NCBI GenBank assembly: GCA_013397795.1
Contig: VZTJ01003846.1
Span: 933,474-997,473 of the forward strand
Length of the DNA stretch: 64,000 nt
Reading direction: 5' to 3'
From: Orthonyx spaldingii
Lineage: Eukaryota > Chordata > Aves > Passeriformes > Orthonychidae
Positions 27,601-40,300 of the stretch are shown here, one piece after another (the first letter of the stretch is position 1; each line of letters opens with the position of its first letter). Position numbers and translations under genes: made by a program. A model generated the notes under the pieces. It had not been told where the DNA came from. It saw nothing but the letters and a program-made list of their open reading frames with translations, and searched no databases.

Positions 27601-30600
27601 TTAGCTGACATACATGCCACATGGCAAGCTGCTAGCTCTAGCTGTTGTCCACACTGCTACATGCTTCTGCTTTGATTCCAATGGGTTTATTTCATGGGCA
27701 ACATTTTGTCATCCCATCATATTACTGTGACATGTTACAATACTGGAGTAAAGTGACATGATGTTATGCTGTATAATACTATACACAGATCTTGCAGAGC
27801 TATAAAATAGTTTCCTAATGGAAAGAGGCTTGCAGATGTTTGAAAGCAGATGAACTAATCCCTGGGAAATATGTTATGAACAGCAATTGTGCTGTGGCTG
27901 TAGGATGAATTAAATAATCTAGTAGGTCTGTTCTGTATGAGAGCCTCATCATTTTGATTATATAAAATGAAAAAATCAAAGGGATACTGTCAAGTAGTTC
28001 ATGTATTAACTATTTCTTTCTTTAAAAACTTTTTGGGGAAAATGCCTTCCAACTTCCAGATTTTTTTTCTTCTTCTGAATCCACCACTGCTTGTCAGGCC
28101 TTTTTCTTAACAAGATATAACAAGCTACATTTTGTGCATGACTATATACAGTATTTTTGTTCTGCTGCTGCAGAGCCAGCCAGCCAGGAGAGGGAGCACA
28201 AGTTAGCTAATAAATCCTGTTCCCAGAACTGTCCTGACAGCTGTGATGACACTGATCACAAACAAGTAAGTATTTTTCAGTAGTACAGACTCACAGTTGC
28301 TTATTGCTCCATGAAGGGAGCAGAAGGAAGAAAACAGGTAGGAAAAATATGTATTTCTGCTTAAAAGAACATATTAATTAGCAAGGGTTAGTGGAAAAAC
28401 AAGCACAAAATCAGTATGAAAATACTTGACAGTGTCCCTTTAAGGGAGAACTTGATTGGCTGCATGTTTGTGGTCTTGGAACAGGGGAAATGGAACAAGG
28501 ACAGATACAAGAGTTAGATCCAGGCAAAGGAGCAATATAGGCTTACTGTAAGTGGTTTAAAATAATCACATTTGTGCTATGAGAGAGGACTTTTTTTTTA
28601 ACCTTTATGGATTTTTGATATTAAGGCCTATCATAATTACATGAGCTTTTTGTTTGGTTACTTCTAAGGAATTTTTCATAACAAGATGATGGAAAAATAT
28701 ATGAAGTACAAAAGGATGTATTTGTGACTAAATCTTCACAATCTAATGGAAAATATTCAGAACTCATATAAGTTTATCCATGAACTTAGGGTATTTTTTG
28801 GCATATCCATGAACTTAGGGTATTTTTTGACATTCATAGAACTGATGTTATGCATCCAGGAGAATCCCAACATCCATAAAAATAAGGAAGAGACAGAAAA
28901 GGAGAAAAAAGAGCCAAACTTAGAGATCAGAAAGCAAAGAAAAATAATTTAAAGTACATTAACTACCTCCTCCATCTTCCTGAATACATGACTTCTAGGT
29001 CTCCCCACTGATTGTGGAGATCACAGCCAAAGATTCTTTCAAAGTTGGCTTATATGCATTTAAACATATGCAAATAGCTTAATCAAAGGGTATCTTGCTT
29101 TTTCTTCATGTTGCATTGTGTTCTGGCTAGGAAAGCTAACAATCAGAAACCCCATTTATACTGAGAAAAGAAAAAGTATTACAAATCTCAAAGCTTTAAC
29201 AATTGTTTATAAAGATTGGCAACCTAAAACTTTCCTCCCACTGTGTGAAAAGCATCTTAAAAAAGATGCTCTGCAGTTCCTGTCCTAGAATAGTTAGTTG
29301 GTAATACCAAGCAATTATATGAAATCTTATTTCTCTTTGGCCCAAAAATGCAAGACATTTTGGTCTTTTCAAGTCAGGATCTTATTTTTTTAGATTTACA
29401 GAAAGTATATGACATCATTATTTGATCAGGAGTTGGTCTTCTCAGACTGCCTGAGGCTGCAATGCAAGAGAGGCATTGTTCTGAAAAGTCAGGTTGGGTG
29501 AAATATGCATGCGTGGGAAAAATCAAGTTGTTGCTTATTTTTTTTATTAAATATATATAAAACCAGCATCTTGTCCTTGCAAAAACTACTTGTGTTACGT
29601 CACTTTGAAATTTTACATGATTTATACTGATATATTAGTTCTTTCCATTTATAGTCAGGGCACATTCTGCCAGGCATTCCATATGGGTATGGTCCTCAGT
29701 GAAGATGGCAGAAGCTGTACACATATTACTAAGGATACACATACTTCTAAGGTTAGAACTCAGCTGCTGGTATTCCAGGTGAGGAATACAACCTCTGCTT
29801 TGATTGGGTACATTTGGATTATTAACATTGCTAAGAATATGGCTTTGCGAGGAGTTTGTTGTGCTTTCTGGTTCTAATGCTCTGGACTTCGAAAATTGCA
29901 TTTTTAGTAAATAGCAATTTAGAACTGTATTTTTCCTTTTCCCTTATAAGATGATTTTTAATTTTAATGGTTTCTGGTTAAGCATGAGCTGCTGTGATAC
30001 ATGTGGAAAAGCTAGCCCTTTGGATAGTGAGGCATGAAAGGTGTGGTGTAGGTAAATGATCCTGCTCACTGTGTCCGTGCTGCACACTCACCTGGTGGCT
30101 CACTGCTTTTCTGGCAGCACTGTTGGCAAGCTTACCCCTCCTCAGCATTTGTTGTGGCAATTGCTCAGAAATCTTTGTGATAGTGAGAGATGTGAATCTT
30201 GTGTGTCAGTGGAGATATAACAGCAAGCAGAATTGATTCACAGCTGTGGAACGAGGGTTTGCTAATGGTGCAAAGGGAGCTAAGAAAACAACAGCACATC
30301 TGTCTCACTGGATGGGTGCTGAAATACGTTTGTTTTGTGCTTGTAGTTTAACATCCTTGGTTATGAGAACAAAATCATTTCAATACCACACAGAATAAGT
30401 ATCTGTACAGCTCTAATACTTCAAATCGCAAAAGTGTATGTTCCCATTAAATTATTATCATATTTTTCCTGCACTCTTCCTACTATGTGTTTTAACTTCT
30501 CAGTCTTTTTCTATCTTTCTTTTTGATAAGCACTTGTTTACATATGTTTCTGGTGATCTTTTGTTGCCTTTAGTCTAGCAGTCTGTGCTGTTCCTGAACT

Positions 30601-33600
30601 TCCCAGAGCTTTGGGAAGGTCCAGGAGTGCACAGGTTTGCAATACAACATTTATAGCTCTGGAAACTACATTATTATTTTCAGATGCCTTTTAGAGATTT
30701 ATATGACACTTTGTTTTTTGTTACTGAATTACTTCTGAAGCGCACAACCTTATTACACACACTGTATCTCTTAATAGGTTATTTTAGAGCTGCTTATAGA
30801 ATTTGAATACAGTTTTCTCTGCTGCTGTAGATGATATGGACATTCCTCGTTTCATTCTTACATGAGATCTGCCTATGCAAGTTCCAAGACCAGTTGTAGG
30901 TCCAGTGCCAAGAGGTCACACATCACAGAGTCATTGAATGAAAGAATGCACTTTACATCTGATGAGTGTTTCCTTTGAATTATTTTGCAGCAGTGTTCTT
31001 TACCTCATGGAAGTAAAAAGAAGTTTTAAAAGGCTTGTTGATGTTTTTTGGTGTGTGTGTTTAGGTTTTTTTTTTCTGTAGTTCTTTTCTCTTCCTTTTA
31101 AAAGTTATATGCAGTTAGTATCATCGTTGACCAGTTATTGCCTAAATCATATTACTTTATACCCTACAAATAAGTGTATATATGCAGATTCAAATAGTTG
31201 TTTGTCGGTCATTTGCTGTATATAGCACAATCTGTAGTGTACACTGTGAAAAGTAATACTGACTTTTCATGGTCAGTGCTATATCACTGAAGTTTAAGAT
31301 TATTAGTTCCATTCAGGGCACATTCTGTGAGGCATCCCAACTTTTTATGGTTGCAGTTTTCTTTAGTAAATTAAATTCTAAATTATTAATGGATGTTTGT
31401 TACATCAAAGGAAGATAAAGCTGTGTAATAAAATACATAGGCTTTTTTCATCTTTTTTTTTTTTTCTGTGATGTGATAGATTCTGAATTCAAAACAAGAG
31501 AATTATATAAATGTCATGTCATGTGTGCCACCCAGCTCAAATCATTTGTCTATTAGCAAGTGATTGACAGACAAGCTCTGTACAAAATAGTCTTCTGATG
31601 AATCCTTAGACTGTCAAATCTGGAAAATTCTGGCAAAAAACCCCCAAAACTTAGGCTGAATGCTAAAACTTATTTTAACAGTCTATAATAACCTCCTTGT
31701 ATTGAGTAGGAAGAATTCAGTCAATGTACTACTTGGAAATGTACTTGGTAAAAATTACCACTCTTAGCTAATCAGTTTTCTTGTTGACTGGATTGTGAAT
31801 GTGCAAAGCTCAATCACTGTACAGGATAATTCTCTACACTTACACCAGAAAGGTGCAGAAGGACATTAGTATGAAAACTTATTATGAGAATAACAGTAAG
31901 AGTGCTTAATTCAGCAATAAGTAACACATTCAAAATTTAAACAGATATGTAATAGGAAAAAAAAAGAAGAAAGTTGTTAAAAGAAAAATACCTTCTCACA
32001 CCCAAATTTAAAGACATAGCTGCAGCCTTGAATAGGTGAAAAAGGTCAGAAAGTTAAATACAATTAGACCCAAGGGAAAAAAAAAATGTATAAAATCAAG
32101 TTGGTTTAATACATAAAATTTCTGTATTCCCTTTTTTTCCCCCTTGCTCTGATTTTGTGCTTAGACATTTTAAAAGCATTTATACTATACTTCATTATAT
32201 ACATTGTTATCAGCTGATTATCTGTATGTTAATATGTGTTAATTCTTTCTATGGCAACTACAAATGCATTAGTCTAACTAATGGAGAAGAAGTTACATAT
32301 TTGTTGTTCCAAACTTCTGTTTCATATTTTTAAAGACAGTATTTCACATCTTTTGGACATACAGTGCTTCAGAGGAAATGATTTCTTTTTTTTGTGTCCT
32401 TTCAATGACAAATAATTAAACCCATGGTGTCTATCATCTCAGATGTTAATGTGAATATTCTTATATCAAATAATAATTTCTCATAACGTTTACTTCAGCA
32501 TTGCTCAAAAGACACAGAGCTTTTTCACAACTACCAAATTAAACATTGGAAAAAGTGGGATGTCAATTTAGCAGGTCAGAATAAATGCAAAAATTAGATC
32601 CCTCAAATGGTATTGGTATTGGCCCTGCCACTGTCCTTTCCACTGAATATAATTAGAGCTCATATGGTTTTGTAATTTGTGTCCCCAGCAACGCATTACT
32701 GTTATCTTTCTGTTAGCTCTTTTAGCATGTAGGTAATGCTTGTCCCTTAATATTTCTTCTCCTAGAGGAATCAGTTGTAGGACCAGATTTCAGCAAGCAC
32801 TGGTTTATAACTGTATTTTTAATGTCTACTCACTATGACAAGGCAAGAGGCAGATAGCCTTGCATCTAAGCATTTAAAGGGTAACAAAAGATACCTGCAA
32901 GAATTTTTTCAGAATGGATGTGCCATTTCTTCTCTTCTTGCAGAGATAAAATTGAAACCACATATGTTCCTAAAACTAGTACTGTAATGCTGTAAAAGAA
33001 GTAAGGTGCTTTCATTATAGACACTGTCTTCTAAAATAATAGGCATTATTTTTGCACTTCTTAATAAATCTAACCAATCATAAAAGCCTCTCAATATTTT
33101 TTGCACTTCTTAATAAATCTAACCAATCATAAAAGCCTCTCAAGATCATTGGTATTGTACTCAAGAGAACAAACCGCAACTATTTTTTATACAATATGTC
33201 AGGTCTGTAATTTTTTAAATAAATATAAATATTAGGAAGAACATGGAGAGTCCTTTGCATGATTTCTCTCACTGCCAGCAAGTTCTAACAGGGTGTGAGA
33301 AGAAAATATAGACAAGAAAACAATTCTGTTAGTCACTAAAAATTAGATTAGCCATTTAAATAATCCAGTTAAACACCGCTTTCAAGTAAGATAATTTTGC
33401 AGTAGAGGAAAACCTAATCAATGTTTTTTAATAAACCAGAAATACAAAGATTAAACCTTACTAATACTTTCATTTCAGCTGGAAGTAATTATCTCTTGCA
33501 AAAACTCTACACGTGAAACACATAAATCATATTCTTGCAAACCCCTTTATTCTTGAAAAATACGTGTTTTAAGTAGTTGATATAGTAAGGCACGGGTTTA

Positions 33601-36600
33601 TTATCCATTTTATAATTTATTAATTAGTGTTGCATGCATTTATTATTTTTATTAGTAGGATTTTGTTCTTTTGTTTTTATCATTTTTGTTATTTGGGCAT
33701 TTCGTATCTCTTGTTCTATAATAATAAAAAACCCAAAGAGACACCTGTATATTTGTGGTACAGAAATATCTCTTAGCTTTAGTTAGAAACAAGTTTCTTG
33801 TTATGGTAGCTGCTTGATAAACAGTATATGAAATATAATCCTTTTGACTTTTCTATCAAACTCTTTGCATCTATCCTTGTTTCTGTGGTTTGTATTGTTA
33901 CTTTATTAGGTAAATTTGACAGAAAATTACCGCATGTGTAAGCCACACCGCATTGGGTATTTGTGTGTGTCACTTGTTTATTAGTGAATTCAGTCTTGTT
34001 ACTAGTTTCTCGACTACTGCGATTTCTTTGATGCCTTGCCATATTTGAAGTTACATCATTTCAGTTGGTATAAACAGTAATTTTTATGCTGCTATTATAG
34101 CATAATCTTGTCTGGAAGACAAAACACAGTTTCTGATATTGGACTGGTTTTTCATGTTTATGCAGGACGTGAAAAATCGACGAAATCCTCGCCTTGTACC
34201 ATACGCACTTTTGGATGATAGAACAAAGAAGTCCAACAAAGACAGTCTTCGGGAAGCAGTCCGCACCCTTATAGGCTATGGTTACAATCTGGAAGCTCCT
34301 GATCAAGATCATGGTAATTAATTTTGGGGGTTTTTCCTCAAAAATAGGTTAGAATTTTACACTCTGCTACTGAATTTGTTGGTCCAATAAAACATTTTGA
34401 ACAGGTGTCTTGAAATCTAATAGGTGCTTTTCTCCATTTTCTGTTCTCTTAAATCTTTATTTCTTACTTTGCTTATTATTTCCTTTGCTTGTCCCGCGGC
34501 CTCAAATGAATATTTACAAAATGTAACATTTTTACATTTTAAAGCAATTATTTACAATTTAAACCAATAAACACAATTTATTGAATAGTTTTAATTTAAT
34601 GCTATATTTGTTATTTCAAGACAAAATAGGAAAACATAAGTCAAGTCAGTTGATGTGAATTTTATATTCCTAAATTTTTAACTTTAAATAATGAAGAATT
34701 CTACAATTTGTGTAAAATCTTGTATTTAAACACTTAAAGTTACAAGATGAAATTTTCCAAAGTGAATGACTGCAAGCCACATTTCTGTGAATGTCATTCT
34801 GCAAGCCTAGAAATAGATAGTCTGGTAGAGCCTTTAAGTTTCCTGGACATTCAGGTCTTGGAAGTTGAATTAGACTGTAAGTAAATTTTAACTCACTTTT
34901 TACAAAGTTTTCTTTGACTTCCATCATTGCCAGATTGAATATTTTATTGATACTGTGGTTGGGATTTTCATTTTGAGACATGTGGCGGTCATCCAGTCAG
35001 TGGTGCAGCCGCCGGCTGGGCTGCCCATGACTGTGGAGACTACCTTTCAGCCTGCCTTTCCTGTAGATCAAGCCGACTGGGTAGACGAGACCTCTTGGGA
35101 CAGTGAGTCCTGAGAGGTAGGCGGGCTGGAGGCGGTTTCTCGTCATGGACGCTGTCCATCAAGGTGCTGTCCCCTCCCTTCTCCCCTCACAGTTGATTTA
35201 GATATTCATATGGTGGATTTCATATTCATGTATTGCTAGAAGCTTCAGTTACTCTGTTTTCCCCGTTGGTTTGTTCAAATGTGTCCCGCCTTTGTAATTC
35301 GTTTATTGGTTCCTGTCCTCCCCCTTCATGCACNTCCTAGACAAAAAAAAAAAAAAAAAGAACCATTAAAAAGAAACAGCACACAGTGTTTAACTCATTA
35401 ACCGCAGAGTATATAATGCTAAGAAAGTACAAGAAATCAGGAGACATCAGGTGCAAATAAAATAGATATAACCTCTATCAACTCTATTTTAGAAATTCAC
35501 TAAGAGATAAGGAAATATGCAATTATCAAACTTGAAACTAGCATCTTTATAATCTCAGCAAAATGTGGAAATTTTGGGAAAAGTGTCTACACCTTATTTT
35601 TTTTCTTCATGTAGTGATAGGTTGTTAAGTTTAGACCTATTTAGGCCATAGATCTTAGAGTAAAGCATTTCTGCAGAAGCCATGACTCATATCCAAAGTG
35701 TACACAAGGAACCTACCATTTGGAATTTCTTTTCCAAAGAACATGCATGTTCTGATCTTCAGCTTTTATGAGATACTGCTAATAAATTAGACTTAAATGT
35801 GAGGCCTCACTGAGACCATGAGTTTGCGGAATAGGTAGAACAATGTTCCTTAGTGTAGTGGACAGTGTTTGTGGCAAAATGCCATGGTCTCACTCTTAAA
35901 TCTGCCAAGATTGGAGAGTGTAAGCTTGCTGTATACTCCTAGAATTTCTTCCCCTGCCACTGTTGGGAAGGAGATGCTGCATAAAAAGATTGAGCATGGC
36001 TTCTGCTTGGTTCTGAGGAGGTGGGTTGTCTAGTAGAGGAGGCCTTTGCCTGTTGTGAAGATAAAGGGGCTGTGTAATGGTGCAGGCGAGAGGGGGAGAG
36101 AGCACACTCCTTTTCCACAGACTCTTCCACATCCTGCTGAAAAATATTAATCCCCTTTTTCATTTACATGTCTGAGAACCACATACCGGTGCCTTTCCTT
36201 GGGAATGAACTGTTAAAAACAACTATTTTTTCCTCAGAATGCAGAGATCGTTGAACCAGTTCTCTGAATGGAGTTACTAATAAAATATAAAGAGCACAAG
36301 TGCAATCCTTGAATCTGAAAAATGTGATCAATTCTGTTGCAAAATTCCCAGAGGAAAGGGACTGCAGAACAGTGTCCCACAAATTGGTCTTTCTTGAGAA
36401 AAGACTGGAATTGCATTCATAAGATTTTTATGGTCATTTTTGGGGTATAGATTTTGCAGTTTGTGAGCTTCTGAAGTTCTGGAGATGCATAAAACGTTGT
36501 AAGGATCCTCTTTCATCAGGATAATACCATACTGTTCTTAAGGGATTTAGAGCCCCCTAGTGGTGTTCTCCATCTCGAATCATCAATTTTTATTTAAACG

Positions 36601-37311
36601 GTAATTGTACAAAGTTCTCTAGTATTGGTTTTTGTACTTTGTTATTATTATTACTTACTGGTTTCCCACAGCAGCTGTATTTTTGGGATTTCTTAGAATC
36701 CAGAAAGCATTATATTACCTAGAATCTAAAAATAATTTCTCAGTTACCATGCTTTGTGGTGCTTCATCGCTATATGTGAGGTACTAAGGGCCTTCAAAAG
36801 TGTTTTTAAGGCATTAATTGTGTAGTCTGTCAAAGAGAAAATTTTGCTGATAGAGAATTATTTGGCAGAGTTGAGTTGCTTAGAGGAAACTTAATGAACC
36901 TCACGTAACTGAAGTCAAGCATGGTGACACGAGAAGTAATGGTTAATTCTGAGGGATGTGATTTTATAGGCTGTCCTAGGTGATACTGGAAATATGGACC
37001 TTGATGTGTGTGAGAAAACAGAAGAGAAAGGGAGAGGTTCTTAGCATGGCCTAACAAACAGGTGTGAGTAAGTGCAGACAAATTTGATCTTGTAACAAGC
37101 TCAGGAAGAAGAGGAATTGTGGTAATTAGACTGGAATCCTAATTTTTCAAAGGTTGCACAGGCTTTAATACAAATTTGTGGAAAAGATCCATGCTTTTGA
37201 CCTTCCTTTTCCCCGATCTGAGGAAAAGAATCAGAGTGATCCTTGAGTCATATCTTTGTAGTTGCATTCAGATTTCTAAGTTCTCCTTCCTTGTTTTTTT
37301 TTGTGTTTTTT

Positions 37312-37345
<34 letters not shown>

Positions 37346-40300
37346 TTTTGTTTTGTTTTGTTGTGTTTTCTTCCCCTGATTCCCAGAGTGGGCAAGGACA
37401 CTTTCCTCACATGGCTGTTCTACAGGCACATTCTTCTTTTTATGTCTATTCTCAAAGGGATTCCTTTACCTTTTGCTTTCACTGTTTCTTGTCAGTAGTT
37501 GAAAACAGTACTCTTTCTGCACTGATTTTTTTTCCCCTTTATATGTATTTTTATTTTTTTAATCCTTACAGCAACAAGACTGGACATGTGCAGTGGGATA
37601 ATGGAAAAGTTCAGGATCTTCCGCACGGAAAAGACTTATGCAGTGAAGGCTGGGAAGTGGTACTTTGAGTTTGAGGCAGTTACTGCAGGAGACATGAGAG
37701 TTGGCTGGACCAGGCCGGGTTGTCTGCCAGATCAGGAACTTGGCTCGGATGAAGAAGCTTTTGTTTTTGATGGCTTTAAGGTTTGTATGTGTTTATCTGT
37801 AATAATATGAATGACTGCAAAACGTTTTTAAATTTTTGTGTCTTATTCCATGTATTATTGCCTCAATTGCCTTCTCTGCTTTCATTGATGTTTCATAAAA
37901 ATATTTCTCTCAGTCTTTAAGGGCCTAGGTAGAATAAGTAGGATCAGTGTCACCTGAAAAATTAATTAGCAGGTTTTATCATTTCTATAATGTCTTTTCA
38001 CAAATTCATGTGTTTCTACAGTGTATATAAAGAGTTAATCAAATTCAAAATACCAGCAGAGCTGTAGTTAGCTATGAATAATTTCTTTAAAGTTTTATTC
38101 TGTTCTTCTCTCTGTAAGAAGTGCCATTTAAGATTATTAACAGTAAGTGTTTGAGGCAAACTTTGATACACAGTTTTTGTAGAAATGTAAGAGTTCCAAA
38201 GAGTATAGCTAGGTTTTCATGGAATTCCTTACAGCTTAAACAAAGTATGGTAGAACCACTACGGTTTGCTCAAATTTAACTCTGCATGAAAAAAATGACA
38301 GATTGAAATCTAGCAGTAAAAATATATAAGAAAACAAACCTTTGTATTACTGACTATCATGAGAATAGATTAAATGACTCATTGAAATTTTTAATTTCAG
38401 TATGAGGGCAAGTGCAACTTGTATCTGAACCTTAAGTGTTACTAAGGCTATTGATGACTCATTGTCAAATTATTTCTTGTATCTGGTATTGGAATTAATT
38501 TCCCTTATTACTATTAAAATATGTAACAGAAATCAGCAGTATTCCTGGATGTTCCCAGCAAGATAAAGTTCTCAAGATGTGTTTTATTTATGCTGTGGGA
38601 ATTTATTTATTTACCACTCTTGTGTTGCATGAGAAGATGCTTTGCAAATGGAACTGAAAAGTTTTTTTTGTAAAGTGTCTTATGCGAACCATTCAAGTCC
38701 TCTATTTTTACTGGAATTGCTGTGTCGTTGCCTTCTGAATCTTAGGGTTTGACCTTTAGGTCTCAATCCACAAAGCTATTTTGTTGTCTTTGGTTTTGAT
38801 GGGTTCTTTCCTTGGCTGGAGAAAAAAAATTTGACCTTCAGGATATCCAGAAAGGGTCATTTGCTTTGTACGACTTCTAGAATGGATACAGAGCATAAAC
38901 ATTTACTTGTGACAAAATACATGAATAGGAATCCTATTTGTTATTAGTTATTGACACTTTTTTTGTTCTATGCTTGGTTGCAATAGTTTTTAACAGAGGT
39001 TAATTTATTTGAAGTCCAATCCAAGACCCCATTGAAATCCTTTGCAGTTTTTGACTTGAAAGTCAGTCATAGGAATCGTTAACCATGCCCTCACCTACTC
39101 TGGAATCTATCAGAAATACAGTGTTTGTCTCATTCACAGACGGTTCTATTCCTTCCAAAATCTGATACGAGAAAAAGATTCATTTACTTTGCACAAAACA
39201 TTTTTAGAATTATACTTAAAGAAAAATACCGTTTGTTTGCAAGTAATGAATTTATAGGCTACTGAAGTAAATAAAAGCAATTGCTCAAAAAGGGTTTGTG
39301 AAACAGTTATTAAACATTGTAATTGATAGCATATTATTGTAATTACAAGTCTTTCATGGAACTTCTGCAGAAAACGAAACCATACTCTTACTTTTTGCTA
39401 AAATGTTGAAATAGCAATTTTCTCTGTCAACTCTGTTAGCAATGTTTTACAGTGCTGATGTGAGGGGTGCTTGCAGGAAGTTACTTATTGGATTTCCATA
39501 TGTAGAGTCAGCTTGGAGCACTCAGACACAGTTTTAGAATGATACTCTGTGAAAGTGTTAATTTTAATGCCATCTTAATTGAGGCAGTTAATTATTAGTT
39601 CTGCCCTTAAAGACGAGAAGAACACATCCATTGTCACTATTTTTCTTTTAAATGCTTTTAATTATTTTCAGGCACAGCGGTGGCATCAAGGTAATGAGCA
39701 TTTTGGCCGCTCTTGGTTGGCAGGAGATGTTGTTGGCTGTATGGTTGACATGAATGAACACACTATGATGTTCACCTTAAATGGTGAAATCCTTCTTGAT
39801 GACTCAGGCTCAGAACTTGCGTTCAAGGACTTCGAGGTTGGTGACGGTAAGTACTGTAATATAACATGCTGTTAACTTGCCATGGCCCAGTTTTGCCCTG
39901 ACTTCACTTGAATGTGTTTGTTTTGTGTTTCATGTCCCCATTCTCATCCCTGCCCCTGCCTCCCCCGCCTTGGCCTTTTTTCTATTTGATTAGTATTAAA
40001 CCTTTGGAAAGGAAGTTTGCTGGCTGTGAGGATGAGGAAGGGCTTTTTTCTGTAGTGATCTTTGTGGCCTTTGGTTGTGACACCCTTTAATTGTTTATCA
40101 GGGATGTGTCTGAAGTGGCAGATTCATGACTTTTAATATTTCATCCTCACTGCTGTAGATCATCATATGATAGAATCATAGAATGTATCATAGAATGGTT
40201 TGAGTTGGAAGGAACCTTTTAAGAGCACCTAGTGCATCCCCCCTGCCATCAGGGGCAAGGACGTCAGATTTTATCTAGATGAAGTACTGAAATATTACTA

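Larger units (their letters stand above)
23856..34165 (+). other. RYR2 intron, 10.3 kb (largest here)
   Basis: GTAAGT to CAG, phase 0. Contains the candidate exon at 28174-28265, the tandem duplications at 28775 and 33046, the inverted repeat at 26299, and a diverged repeated stretch at 29634 and 31300. No CR1 copy recognised, which is notable for its length. Confidence 0.92.
34314..37571 (+). other. RYR2 intron, 3.3 kb
   Basis: GTAATT to CAG, phase 1. Holds the retrocopy-like fragment at 34985-35359, an ambiguous base at 35334, a CTCF-like motif at 36552 and the A-tailed repeat copy A. The moderately GC-richer stretch 35880-36560 has several short minus-strand frames and no recognised content. 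Confidence 0.92.

Noticed and set aside
37243..37668. Plus-strand frames with long Phe runs
   Set aside because: They are translations of the T32 tract and of the A-tailed repeat read through into window exon 11.
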